Positions 25,167-33,980 of a stretch of 64,000 nt of DNA are shown here, one piece after another. The position numbers and the translations under genes are program-made. Numbering within the stretch: the first letter of the stretch is position 1; every line of letters starts with the position of its first letter. Origin of the DNA: Bacteroides fragilis NCTC 9343 (lineage in GTDB: Bacteria > Bacteroidota > Bacteroidia > Bacteroidales > Bacteroidaceae); the NCBI RefSeq assembly GCF_000025985.1, contig NC_003228.3, forward strand, positions 2,728,001 through 2,792,000, given 5' to 3'. The notes below the pieces were generated by a model, which saw only the letters and a list, made by a program, of their open reading frames with translations, ran no database searches and was not told the origin of the DNA.

Positions 25167-26705
25167 ATGGATTATCCTCATAAAATCAATAAGGTACAGA
25201 TCCGTAACCTCCAGATTGAAGATTACGCTCAATTATCCCAATCGTTTACACGTGTATATTCGGACGGAAGCGATGTGTTCTGGACACACGAGCAGATTGA
25301 GAAACTAATTAAAATTTTCCCCGAAGGACAAATTGTTACTGTGGTCGACGAAAAGATAGTCGGCTGTGCACTCTCTATCATTGTAGAATATGATAAAGTG
25401 AAAAACGATCATACCTATGCCCAGGTCACGGGGAAGGAGACTTTCAATACCCATTCTCCCCAAGGGAATATCTTATATGGCATCGAGGTCTTTATCCATC
25501 CCGAATATCGCGGGTTACGACTAGCTCGGCGCATGTACGAATATCGCAAAGAACTTTGCGAAACGCTGAATCTGAAAGCGATTATGTTTGGCGGTCGCAT
25601 CCCGAATTACCATAAGTATGCCGACAAGATGCGTCCCAAAGAGTACATCGACCGTGTTCGTCAGCGCGAAATCTATGATCCGGTGCTCACTTTTCAACTC
25701 TCCAATGATTTTCACGTACGCAAGGTGATGACCAATTATTTGCCGAACGATGAAGAATCAAAACACTACGCCTGTCTCTTGCAGTGGGACAACATTTACT
25801 ATCAGCCGCCTACGCAAGAATATCTGGCCCCCAAAACAACGGTCCGTGTAGGATTGGTGCAGTGGCAGATGCGTAGTTATAAGACCTTGGACGATCTCTT
25901 CGAACAGGTAGAATTTTTTGTAGATGCGGTATCCGACTATAAGAGTGATTTTGTGCTTTTTCCCGAATACTTTAATGCACCGTTGATGTCAAAGTACAAT
26001 GACAAAGGCGAATCACAGGCCATCCGCGGGCTGGCCCAATATACCGAAGAAATCCGCGATCGCTTCATTAATCTGGCAATCAGCTACAACATCAATATCA
26101 TCACAGGAAGTATGCCGCTGATCAAAGAAGACGGATTGCTGTACAATGCCGGATTTCTTTGCCGACGCGACGGAACTTACGAAATGTACGAAAAGCTCCA
26201 TGTCACCCCGGACGAGATAAAGAGTTGGGGACTGAGCGGCGGCAAACAGCTTAAAACATTCGATACGGACTGTGCAAAGATAGGCATACTGATCTGTTAT
26301 GATGTGGAATTTCCGGAACTCTCCCGTCTGATGGCCGACCAGGGAATGCAGATTCTGTTTGTACCGTTTCTCACCGATACACAAAATGCTTATTCGCGTG
26401 TTCGGGTCTGCGCACAGGCACGTGCCATTGAGAACGAATGCTTTGTGGTAATAGCCGGCAGTGTAGGCAATCTTCCCCGTGTGCACAATATGGATATTCA
26501 ATATGCTCAGTCGGGAGTATTCACACCTTGCGATTTCGCTTTTCCGACAGACGGAAAGCGTGCCGAAGCAACTCCGAATACAGAAATGATCCTGGTTTCG
26601 GATGTAGATCTCGACTTATTGAACGAACTGCACACTTACGGCAGCGTTCGCAACCTGAAGGACAGGAGAAATGATGTATATGAAGTGCGCTTCAAGAAGC
26701 CTTAA
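25167..26705 (+). CDS. GNAT acetyltransferase - carbon-nitrogen hydrolase fusion protein
   Basis: 512 residues in two domains. Residues 1-200 form a GNAT N-acetyltransferase (VQIRNLQIEDYAQLSQ; the acetyl-CoA region ending IEVFIHPEYRGLRLARRMYE). Residues about 225-500 form a nitrilase-superfamily amidase with the E-K-C triad: Glu in LFPEYF, Lys in YEKLHVTPDE and Cys in ILICYDVEFPE. Fusions of this layout occur in Bacteroidetes and other phyla. The two halves may act sequentially on an amine or amide, but the substrate is unknown. It has its own promoter and is divergent from the phosphodiesterase. Confidence 0.9.
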   Translation: MDYPHKINKVQIRNLQIEDYAQLSQSFTRVYSDGSDVFWTHEQIEKLIKIFPEGQIVTVVDEKIVGCALSIIVEYDKVKNDHTYAQVTGKETFNTHSPQGNILYGIEVFIHPEYRGLRLARRMYEYRKELCETLNLKAIMFGGRIPNYHKYADKMRPKEYIDRVRQREIYDPVLTFQLSNDFHVRKVMTNYLPNDEESKHYACLLQWDNIYYQPPTQEYLAPKTTVRVGLVQWQMRSYKTLDDLFEQVEFFVDAVSDYKSDFVLFPEYFNAPLMSKYNDKGESQAIRGLAQYTEEIRDRFINLAISYNINIITGSMPLIKEDGLLYNAGFLCRRDGTYEMYEKLHVTPDEIKSWGLSGGKQLKTFDTDCAKIGILICYDVEFPELSRLMADQGMQILFVPFLTDTQNAYSRVRVCAQARAIENECFVVIAGSVGNLPRVHNMDIQYAQSGVFTPCDFAFPTDGKRAEATPNTEMILVSDVDLDLLNELHTYGSVRNLKDRRNDVYEVRFKKP

Positions 26706-26748
26706 TAGATTTTATCTATTAACCAATAGATATTATATATCATTAAAC

Positions 26749-26780
26749 TTTGGCAGTAAACAAAGATTCTGATAGCTTTG
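26749..26780 (+). promoter_or_regulatory. Full Bacteroides promoter for the peroxiredoxin gene (TTTG-N20-TAGCTTTG)
   Basis: -33 at 26749-26752 and -7 at 26773-26780, spacing 20 bp. The predicted 5' UTR is about 39 nt. Confidence 0.7.
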
Positions 26781-26823
26781 TTTCCGAAATGAATCATTTA
26801 ATAACTTCTAAAATAAGAGAATT

Positions 26824-27456
26824 ATGAGATCATTAATTGGAAAACAAGCGCCGAAATTCGATGCCACGGCTGTAATCAATGGGCATGAAATCGTTCAGAA
26901 CTTTTCGTTGGATCAGTATAAAGGGAAAAAATACGTAGTATTCTTCTTCTACCCGATGGACTTCACTTTTGTATGCCCCACCGAACTGCACGCATTTCAG
27001 GAAAAGCTCGAAGAGTTTGAAAAACGTGATGTCGCTGTGGTAGGTTGTTCGGTCGACTCTGAATATTCTCACTTCTCTTGGTTGCAGATGCCCAAGAACG
27101 AAGGAGGTATCCAGGGCGTGAAGTATCCTATTGTATCCGACTTTTCTAAGTCAATCTCTGAGAGTTATGGAGTGCTGGCCGGAAGCTATGCCCCCGATGA
27201 AAATGGCAATTGGGTATGCGAAGGGACACCGGTAGCTTTCCGTGGTCTGTTCCTGATCGACAAGGAGGGCGTAGTAAGACATTGCGTCATCAACGACTTG
27301 CCGCTGGGACGTAACGTGGATGAAGTATTGCGCATGGTAGACGCTTTACAACATTTTGAAGAGTATGGTGAGGTTTGTCCGGCCAATTGGTCGAAAGGCA
27401 AAGACGCCATGAAAGCTACCGAAGACGGAGTAGCCAACTATCTGAGTAAGCATTAA
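26824..27456 (+). CDS. Typical 2-Cys peroxiredoxin (Prx1/AhpC-TSA type)
   Basis: 210 residues. The peroxidatic Cys51 is in DFTFVCPTEL, with the FYPMDF loop before it, and the resolving Cys185 is in YGEVCPANW, giving the typical 2-Cys arrangement with an extended C-terminal arm. It reduces hydrogen peroxide and organic peroxides using thioredoxin or AhpF. No ahpF follows, and the length and GEVCPANW tail resemble the Prx1/Tsa subgroup more than enteric AhpC, so no ahpC symbol is given. It is monocistronic, between a full promoter and a terminator. Confidence 0.93.
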   Translation: MRSLIGKQAPKFDATAVINGHEIVQNFSLDQYKGKKYVVFFFYPMDFTFVCPTELHAFQEKLEEFEKRDVAVVGCSVDSEYSHFSWLQMPKNEGGIQGVKYPIVSDFSKSISESYGVLAGSYAPDENGNWVCEGTPVAFRGLFLIDKEGVVRHCVINDLPLGRNVDEVLRMVDALQHFEEYGEVCPANWSKGKDAMKATEDGVANYLSKH

Positions 27457-27476
27457 CAGAGATACATCTGTAAAAA

Positions 27477-27510
27477 AAAAGGGCGTTTATTGAAAAATAA
27501 ATGCCCTTTT
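27477..27510. terminator. Terminator of the peroxiredoxin gene
   Basis: A 15-bp stem with one mismatch (27477-27491 with 27496-27510) and loop GAAA, flanked by A and T tracts on either side. Confidence 0.85.
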
Positions 27511-27666
27511 ATAGTTGATAATCCAAATATTATGACGTACTTTACCAACGAAAACAATTGATTGTTTTATTTTACTCTATTTTCTACTGAATCAGTTGAA
27601 TCCAGATCTAATCTCAAACTTCTGTTGTTTCTAAATTTATTTATCAATTTTTATTTTTTTTATTTT

Positions 27667-27912
27667 ATGAACATGTACATTGGAAACCTTAGCTATCGTG
27701 TTAAGGAAGCAGATTTGAGACAAGTAATGGAAGAGTACGGAACAGTTGATTCAGTAAAACTGATCATCGATCGCGAGACTCGCAAATCAAAAGGATTCGC
27801 ATTCGTTGAAATGCCGAACGACGATGAAGCAAAAAATGTGATCTCTGAGTTGAACGGAGCTGAATACGAAGGCCGTCAGATGGTTGTTAAAGAAGCTCTG
27901 CCTCGTAACTAA
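27667..27912 (+). CDS. RRM-domain RNA-binding protein
   Basis: 81 residues from the ATG at 27667 (MNMYIGNLSYRVKEADLRQ). The domain is a complete RNA recognition motif: RNP2 is MYIGNLSY and RNP1 is KSKGFAFVEM (residues 50-59), with the helix EAKNVISELNGAEYEGR. Single-RRM proteins of this kind (Rbp) are abundant in Bacteroides and act as global RNA binders in an order that lacks Hfq. A frame extending to 27562 adds a Phe/Leu-rich segment that is not part of the family; a roughly 150-nt AT-rich leader is more likely. Confidence 0.92.
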   Translation: MNMYIGNLSYRVKEADLRQVMEEYGTVDSVKLIIDRETRKSKGFAFVEMPNDDEAKNVISELNGAEYEGRQMVVKEALPRN

Positions 27913-27933
27913 TCCATTTATAACATAAAATTA

Positions 27934-27966
27934 AAAAGGATACCCTTTAACAGAGTATCCTTTTCT
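27934..27966. terminator. Bidirectional terminator between the RRM gene and the peroxidase gene
   Basis: A 10-bp stem AAAAGGATAC/GTATCCTTTT (27934-27943 with 27955-27964) with an 11-nt loop between convergent genes. Confidence 0.8.
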
Positions 27967-27985
27967 TATATCTACCTGAGAGAGG

Positions 27986-29377
27986 TTATAATGCTTTGGT
28001 CTGATTATCGTTGGTCAGGGGCTTACCTTTGTACTCCCCGGTCAGTGTCTCCAGAAAAGCAACGATTTTATTCAGTTCATCTTCCGGAAGATTCAGATCC
28101 ATCTGATATTTGGCCATGTAATCTACAGCCTCTTTCATTGTTTTCATACTGCCGTCATGGAAGTAAGGAGCCGTCAGGGCAATGTTTCTCAAACCGGGCA
28201 CTTTAAAGCGATGTTTGTCACGTTCGTTCCGGGTTTGTTTGAAACGTCCGTTATCTTCTTCTGTCAATTCAATGCCGCGATCTGCGAAGTAGTCTCTCTT
28301 TACGCCCATCAGTTCGTAAGACTGGCCGCCCAGTGTCTCACCGACATGACATGTAGCACAATCGTATTTCTTAAACAATTCGTATCCGGCCAGCTCTATA
28401 TCGTTAATGGCAGTCTTTTCACCTTTCAGATAAAGGTCGAAACGGGAATTCGGAGTAAGCAGTGTCTTTTCAAACTCCTCGATCGCATTCGTGATATTCT
28501 GTTCGGAATAACCATCGGGATATACAGCCAAAAAGGCTTTGGTAAAGTTTGCATCCTGCTCCAGTTTCGCAATGATTTCATCAAATGACTGACAGGCCAT
28601 CTCGACCGGATTCAAAGGAGGTCCGGCAGCCTGCTCGGCAAGTGTTCCGGCACGTCCATCCCAGAACTGGACGAAATTGTAAGCGGCGTTATACACTGTC
28701 GGAGCATTTACGCCTCCGAACTGTCCGCCTACACCTTCCGAATATTGCTTATTGTCCACACCACCGGTATTCAATCCGTGACACGAAGCACATGAAACGG
28801 TGTTATCGGCCGAAAGGCGAGTGTCATGATAGAGCATATCTCCCAAGATGACTTTACGCATATCCACAGGAATAGAATCTGCGATAGGACGTATCGGTTC
28901 ATTGGCAAACTCGGCGGCAGCCAGTCCGTTAGCATAATGTGCCAAGCGATGTTGTTTAACCCATGCCATAGCCATTTCCTTCTTGGCATCTGTTACGCTC
29001 GATCCCCAATGTACCATGTAATAAGCATGTTTGGGCATCGTTCCGTCCATGATTACTTTTTCGACTTTAGCAAGTGCTACTTTTCCGACAGGCTTACCGG
29101 CTTTCAGAGCTTCAGCCATTTCGGTCATGTCGAAAGCACGATAACCTTGCGTTACGTCTTTCTGTACCATTCCGCTTGCAACGGGCCAGTTGGCATAGAA
29201 AGGAAGGTCCGGACTGCCCGAATGACATTGTAAACATCCCCCCGAAGTAATGATTTCCTGCATCTGAGCATCAGCAGCAAGATCTTTCGACGGTGCTTGG
29301 TTTACAACGCGGTAAGTGATAGCCAGTGCCCCGACTGTCACAAGCAATGCGATGATAAATTTTGTACTTTTCTTCAT
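27986..29377 (-). CDS. Triheme cytochrome c peroxidase (MauG/CcpA family with extra N-terminal heme domain)
   Basis: 463 residues. An N-terminal hydrophobic segment (6-24) anchors or exports it. Three c-type heme sites are visible: CLQCH (48-52) in an added N-terminal domain, CASCH (196-200) and CATCH (340-344), the latter two in the di-heme peroxidase core (MLYHDTRLSADNTVSCASCH; PGLRNIALTAPYFHDGS). It should reduce hydrogen peroxide in the periplasm with electrons fed through the extra heme. It lies 15 bp after ccsA, in the same operon as the heme-attachment machinery. Confidence 0.92.
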   Translation of the reverse strand: MKKSTKFIIALLVTVGALAITYRVVNQAPSKDLAADAQMQEIITSGGCLQCHSGSPDLPFYANWPVASGMVQKDVTQGYRAFDMTEMAEALKAGKPVGKVALAKVEKVIMDGTMPKHAYYMVHWGSSVTDAKKEMAMAWVKQHRLAHYANGLAAAEFANEPIRPIADSIPVDMRKVILGDMLYHDTRLSADNTVSCASCHGLNTGGVDNKQYSEGVGGQFGGVNAPTVYNAAYNFVQFWDGRAGTLAEQAAGPPLNPVEMACQSFDEIIAKLEQDANFTKAFLAVYPDGYSEQNITNAIEEFEKTLLTPNSRFDLYLKGEKTAINDIELAGYELFKKYDCATCHVGETLGGQSYELMGVKRDYFADRGIELTEEDNGRFKQTRNERDKHRFKVPGLRNIALTAPYFHDGSMKTMKEAVDYMAKYQMDLNLPEDELNKIVAFLETLTGEYKGKPLTNDNQTKAL

Positions 29378-29392
29378 TGTGCATTCTTTAAG

Positions 29393-30178
29393 TTAATTAT
29401 TACGATTGTATAAATGTACACTTTGTTGAGCCGAAGGCAAATAATTCACTCCATACCAGCACATCTGCAATGCCAGAAAGGAGAAAATCAGTATGACGTA
29501 CAGCATCTTTTTGCGAAACTTCCTTCGCAAGCGCAGATGTATATATAATAGGTATCCCATCCAGGTTACTACCGCCCAGGTTTCTTTGGGGTCCCAACTC
29601 CAATAATTACCCCATGCCTCCTTAGCCCACAAAGACCCGAGAAGCATTCCGATTGACAAAAACGCCACTCCGGAATAGACCAGATTGTCTGCTGTCACCA
29701 GGTACTCTTCTTTGTGATGGACAAGACCGCAGAGGGCTATGATGAAAGCACATCCCAATACGGAATAGGAGAACATATAGACGGTGACATGGGGAATAAA
29801 CCAAATACTTTGCAAAGCCGGCATAAGCGACTGGTCATGTATCTCCGGTTTCAGCAGATTGATTATTACAAAGACAGTGGACAATAAGGTGGAGAAAGAA
29901 AGTATCCATCGATATTTCCAACGAATATAAGTCAATAACCCGGCAATACCCATAAAGAAAGAGTACCATAAACGGGTCTCGCCCATAGTGCGGAGTGGGG
30001 GACGTTGCAGAGATATCCACAGCCCGGCAATGAATATTCCCAAGCAGGTGATGCCTGCTATAGTGAGCACAACAGCCATTCTACTTCGTACTGACGAACG
30101 AAGTGCAAATATAGCTCCTGTCAACCAAAGACAGATTGAAGCGACTGCGAACAAATAGAAGTTATCCCAGGTTATCAT
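29393..30178 (-). CDS. ccsA: Cytochrome c biogenesis protein CcsA/ResC-like
   Basis: 261 residues with about eight membrane helices. The tryptophan-rich heme-handling motif is present as WGNYWSWDPKETWAVVTW, with conserved histidines in SIWFIPHVTVYMFSYS and YIHLRLRRKFR regions. With the Ccs1/ResB protein it forms the System II heme transport and attachment complex. It overlaps the upstream gene by 17 bp and leads into the triheme peroxidase. Confidence 0.92.
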   Translation of the reverse strand: MITWDNFYLFAVASICLWLTGAIFALRSSVRSRMAVVLTIAGITCLGIFIAGLWISLQRPPLRTMGETRLWYSFFMGIAGLLTYIRWKYRWILSFSTLLSTVFVIINLLKPEIHDQSLMPALQSIWFIPHVTVYMFSYSVLGCAFIIALCGLVHHKEEYLVTADNLVYSGVAFLSIGMLLGSLWAKEAWGNYWSWDPKETWAVVTWMGYLLYIHLRLRRKFRKKMLYVILIFSFLALQMCWYGVNYLPSAQQSVHLYNRNN

Positions 30179-31049
30179 GTTTCAGCTTTTTAGGACCATT
30201 AATAAATAACAAAACAGCTCCTGTCAATATCATCAAAATGCCAACTACCATAACATATTTCCAAGGTTGACGAACTATTTGAAGGATACAATACCGGGTA
30301 TTTCCCATGTTGTGTGTATCATATCCGGTCAGGTAAATGTCTTCTCCCAAACGGTAACTGTGGGGATGATTTACTTCAAGTGTAGTTCTCCGGTTTCCAA
30401 TACGCACATCTGCAGCAAAACGCGAAGGCATCCCGTTCGGATAATATTCTGTATTGAAAGAATAGAGTTCCAGTTCATAATCCAGATAATAGGCTTTCCC
30501 ATCCATACTATAAGCTTCGCGTCCCGGTTGTCCGGCATAAAGCGGGATGCGTAAAGTCTGAACATCACTGCTACCGAAAAATCCGGCAAATAAAGCGAGC
30601 CATAATCCCAAATGGTTCAGGATAAAACGCTTCTTTGCCGGCACACAATGATAAAAAGCATGAATAATCACCATTGCCAAATTACTCAATAAAAGGAAAA
30701 GAATGGCAATGAATATCCAGGAAGTCATGAAATTATAGCATCCCAACGAAGCTAAAACCCCTGGCATGGAATCTGCTTCTGCTTCCGATAACTGAGGAAA
30801 CAAGCCGATAACCAGACTGCCACCTATTAATAATAGGATCGATAGAACACTTGTCCGGGAAGATAACAGAAAACGGGTTAACGGCAACTTATTCCCTTCT
30901 TTATAGAGACGCCATAACGAATAAATCCATATAACTGCCACAATCACATTCAGAGGGAATGCAAAAAAGGATAAGGGGAAATTACCTGCCAGAGTTTGCA
31001 ACAATGCTGCTATTACAAAATATGCAGTCACTAATAGTTTTTTGTGCAT
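30162..31049 (-). CDS. Cytochrome c biogenesis protein ResB/Ccs1-like
   Basis: 295 residues. Three or four N-terminal membrane helices precede a periplasmic domain and a final C-terminal helix (YVMVVGILMILTGAVLLFI), the layout of ResB/Ccs1. Elements such as LNHLGLWLALFAGFFGSSDVQTLRIPLYAGQP and YDTHNMGNTRYCILQIVRQPWKYVM match the family. It is the first gene of the operon resB-ccsA-peroxidase. A 15-nt palindrome TTGTATT-A-AATACAA lies upstream (31117-31131). Confidence 0.85.
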   Translation of the reverse strand: MHKKLLVTAYFVIAALLQTLAGNFPLSFFAFPLNVIVAVIWIYSLWRLYKEGNKLPLTRFLLSSRTSVLSILLLIGGSLVIGLFPQLSEAEADSMPGVLASLGCYNFMTSWIFIAILFLLLSNLAMVIIHAFYHCVPAKKRFILNHLGLWLALFAGFFGSSDVQTLRIPLYAGQPGREAYSMDGKAYYLDYELELYSFNTEYYPNGMPSRFAADVRIGNRRTTLEVNHPHSYRLGEDIYLTGYDTHNMGNTRYCILQIVRQPWKYVMVVGILMILTGAVLLFINGPKKLKHDNLG

Positions 31050-31308
31050 AGTTGTGCCTTTATATGGTGCAAAGTAAGTAAAAATATGCCAATAAACGTA
31101 TAAAAGGGCTATTAATTTGTATTAAATACAATTTTGAAGTAGATTTAAATTAGAAAGGCACACTACTATTCATAATATCGGCTGGGGATGACTGGAATAT
31201 AAAATATAAACTAGTACTTAGAATAAAGTAGTTTTCCAAAAAGATTATCTATATTAGCATTCACTAAATAGCTTTAATCACCAATGTCTAATTTTAAAAC
31301 GGCAAAAC

Positions 31309-32574
31309 ATGAAAACTCCATCTTTAATTCTGATGACAATTATTTTATGTAATCTCAGTATCCCAATAAATGCTCAGATACTAACCTCCCGCCAGCAAAA
31401 GGAAGATTTTGACACCTTATATAGCTTACTACATCAGGTACATCCGGACTTATTTGTGTATCAAACACAAAAAGAATTTGAAAAGAAACATGATTCAATA
31501 TATTGTTTGTTGAATAAAGAACGAAACCTTTCTGATTTTTACTTTATAGTCTCTCCATTTGTTGCATCTGTTAAAGATGGTCATACTAATTTCACAATTC
31601 CTGCTACTCAAGACAGAATTGACTATTTGAATAATGGAGGGCTGACTCTGCCTCTACGCTTAAAAATAGTAGAGAATAAGATATTGGTTGATTTTCCTCT
31701 AATATCCTGTTCAATACAGGAAAATGATGAAATAATATGTATGAATAATATAAATAGTCAAACCATATTAAGCCAATTGTATCTCTTACTGGGAGCTGAA
31801 AAAGGAAACGCTATTAAGGAAAATCAATTGACCAGTTATCTTTCTACTTTGCTATGGTATAAATATAATTGGGGTGAAAAATATGATTTTACAATTAAAA
31901 GAGGAAAAAAGATCTGGAAAGAATCATTGAATGGTATCAGTCAAGCAGATGCCTTCCCTGTTTTAAAAGCACGACTTGGCAAAAGTCTGCCACAATTTGT
32001 TTATACTCTAAGTCCGGATAAACAGACTGCTACTCTGCAAATAATGAACTTATATCAATTACCACAACTAAAACAATTTTGTGACTCAGTCTTTTCGGTG
32101 ATTAACAGAGAACATGTACCCAATTTGGTTATAGATGTCAGGAATAACAAAGGAGGGTCAAGTGCCGGAGTTGACATGCTTCTGTCATACTTATCGCATG
32201 ATGCTTATATATTATATATCAAAACTGATTTAAAAATCAGTTCATACTCAAAACGGTACAATGAGCAAAAACATCCGGAAACCTATGAAGAGATCAAAAA
32301 TTTACCTGACGGTTCTTTATTTGCTATTCGGGATTCTTTCGTAGAGGGAAACCGGGATAAAGCAGACATTTATAAAGGATCAGTTACAGTATTGGTAAAT
32401 GAATCCACTTATTCCGGAGCCTCGACATTTGCATCTGCCATTAAAAAATCTCATGCAGGAAAAGTTCTTGGCGAAACCGGCTGCCCAACTGTATATTTTG
32501 GCAATTACATGTCATTCACATTACCCAATTCCCGATTAGAATATTATATCTCACTCAATAAATTTTATGAATAA
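31309..32574 (+). CDS. S41 family peptidase, secreted, C-terminus apparently shortened
   Basis: 421 residues. A signal peptide (MKTPSLILMTIILCNLSIPINAQ) precedes a prodomain and an S41/tail-specific protease-like catalytic domain with VIDVRNNKGGSS, the nucleophile region VNESTYSGASTFA and GKVLGETGCPTVYFGN. The protein stops shortly after SFTLPNSRLEYYISLNKFYE, where relatives usually continue with a Y-x-G-I-x-PDIE type tail. The stop codon is only 2 bp from a large inverted repeat (32577-32700), suggesting that the tail was lost with arrival of the repeat. It may be inactive. Confidence 0.8.
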   Translation: MKTPSLILMTIILCNLSIPINAQILTSRQQKEDFDTLYSLLHQVHPDLFVYQTQKEFEKKHDSIYCLLNKERNLSDFYFIVSPFVASVKDGHTNFTIPATQDRIDYLNNGGLTLPLRLKIVENKILVDFPLISCSIQENDEIICMNNINSQTILSQLYLLLGAEKGNAIKENQLTSYLSTLLWYKYNWGEKYDFTIKRGKKIWKESLNGISQADAFPVLKARLGKSLPQFVYTLSPDKQTATLQIMNLYQLPQLKQFCDSVFSVINREHVPNLVIDVRNNKGGSSAGVDMLLSYLSHDAYILYIKTDLKISSYSKRYNEQKHPETYEEIKNLPDGSLFAIRDSFVEGNRDKADIYKGSVTVLVNESTYSGASTFASAIKKSHAGKVLGETGCPTVYFGNYMSFTLPNSRLEYYISLNKFYE

Positions 32575-32576
32575 GA

Positions 32577-32700
32577 GGGTATCAAAACTCTTTTCACCAC
32601 GGAGTAACAAGGAGTATCACAGAACTTTTTTTATTAATAATCAACAATTTAAAATCGATTCTGTGTTACTCTGTGTCCTCTGTGGTGAGTTTTGATATCC
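32577..32700. repeat. Large imperfect palindromic repeat (REP-like)
   Basis: Left arm 32577-32624 and right arm 32659-32700 match over about 42 bp (GGnTATCAAAACTC, ACCACnGAG, CACAGAA) around a 34-nt AT-rich loop. The words CTCTGTGTCCTCTGTGGTG recall intergenic palindromes scattered in many bacterial genomes. It fills the gap between convergent S41 and yhiM genes and could also terminate both. Confidence 0.75.
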
Positions 32701-32706
32701 TTATAT

Positions 32707-33756
32707 TTATTTTGAAGATGTTCCACTCTCAAGAATACTGACAATTGAAAAGAGAGTGAAGCAAATGGCACCCAAACCGGCTAATACGCGTGCAGGGATA
32801 AAATAATCATCATGCGTCGTACCCAATTCAAAAACGAAAGAAGCCAGAAACAAACAGGCCAACGCCGTCAATACCGGAATCAAAGGGATGCGGTTGGCCA
32901 AAGCAAATTCTCTTCCCCAAATTTTCGCCAGCAGAATTACTTTACTTGAAATGCTGTAACAAACCAGCCCAAGCCCAATCATGATGTATCCGATTACTCC
33001 GTTAGTGGTGCTTGAATCGGAAAAAATAACAAACAGTCCCCAAAGAAGCGAAACGGTTCCCATCAACAATACGAGTTTTGGCCATCTTTTACGTTCTCTA
33101 TCCGTATACACATTTCTGATTTGACGGGCAATAGTAGCAACCAAAGCAATCAGGCTTGTGCAAATGCAAGCTAAACCTACCATCACATGCCCTGCTACGA
33201 AATAAGCAGGATGTACATCACTCTTGGCTAATAAAACGAAAGCCCATATCCAGGCAATCAACGATATAGTGATAGCTATTGTTTTTAATATACGCTCTTG
33301 CCCCTTGGTAAACGCTCCTTTAGGAATACCGTTACCAATCATTTTTGAGTTGGCAGGAATCAATGAAAAACGGGTAGAAGATGTTGCTGCGGTTGCTACA
33401 CAAGTAGTTATCAGTCCCACTCCGGCAACTACATGTCCAGCTACGAAAGAGGAGGCAGAGGTAGATCGGGTAAACATGCAAATTCCGCCAACAATTGTGA
33501 CAACAGCGGCCAGATAACCGATAATAGGCAATGCATATAAAGAACCTCGCCCGTAAGTATGTATGATTTGCCGGATAATAGTAGCGGCTGTTGCAAATAA
33601 TGCAATGCAAATCATACCTAATGAAAAAACTACCGGACCTGCTACCAGTCGGTTAGAGTCATCGCCATATGCACTGATAAACGCCCCGTAGCCAAAACAA
33701 AACAGAGCCATTGCCAAGGGAATTGCTCTGAACAATACACTTATACCGTAATTCAT
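32707..33756 (-). CDS. yhiM: Inner membrane protein YhiM homologue (DUF2776)
   Basis: 349 residues with about ten membrane helices in an internally repeated pattern; FVAGHVV/YFVAGHVMVGL recur in successive helix pairs. From memory it aligns end to end with E. coli YhiM, including LANRIPLIPVLTALACLFLASF and ARVLAGLGAICFTLFSIVSILE. YhiM has been linked to acid and low-oxygen stress survival; its molecular role is not settled. It is convergent with the S41 gene and divergent from ileS. No -7 box was recognised. Confidence 0.88.
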   Translation of the reverse strand: MNYGISVLFRAIPLAMALFCFGYGAFISAYGDDSNRLVAGPVVFSLGMICIALFATAATIIRQIIHTYGRGSLYALPIIGYLAAVVTIVGGICMFTRSTSASSFVAGHVVAGVGLITTCVATAATSSTRFSLIPANSKMIGNGIPKGAFTKGQERILKTIAITISLIAWIWAFVLLAKSDVHPAYFVAGHVMVGLACICTSLIALVATIARQIRNVYTDRERKRWPKLVLLMGTVSLLWGLFVIFSDSSTTNGVIGYIMIGLGLVCYSISSKVILLAKIWGREFALANRIPLIPVLTALACLFLASFVFELGTTHDDYFIPARVLAGLGAICFTLFSIVSILESGTSSK

Positions 33757-33884
33757 AACATATAGGTTTTAAAATTTCACTGATAAACAAGACATGTAGT
33801 TTTTTGTTTCACCCCCCTTACTACTTTTTACACTCTTTTCACAAGATAGCCTTTTCTATCATACTGAAATTAAAAAGCCTTTTC

Positions 33885-33915
33885 TTGTATGAAAACGAAT
33901 GTTTTTGTACATTTG
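33885..33915 (+). promoter_or_regulatory. Promoter for ileS (TTG-N20-TACATTTG)
   Basis: -33 TTG at 33885-33887 and -7 box at 33908-33915. The 5' UTR is predicted at about 60 nt. A short hairpin GATAG/CTATC (33845-33860) lies upstream. Confidence 0.65.
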
Positions 33916-33980
33916 CACCCTTAAAATAGGGAGGGTATCCCAATCTTAAATTGTAATATAGTAAAATTGTAAATATAGCC

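Noticed and set aside
26824..27456. Calling the peroxiredoxin ahpC
   Set aside because: No ahpF is adjacent and the C-terminal arm looks like the Prx1/Tsa subgroup, so a specific symbol is not supported.
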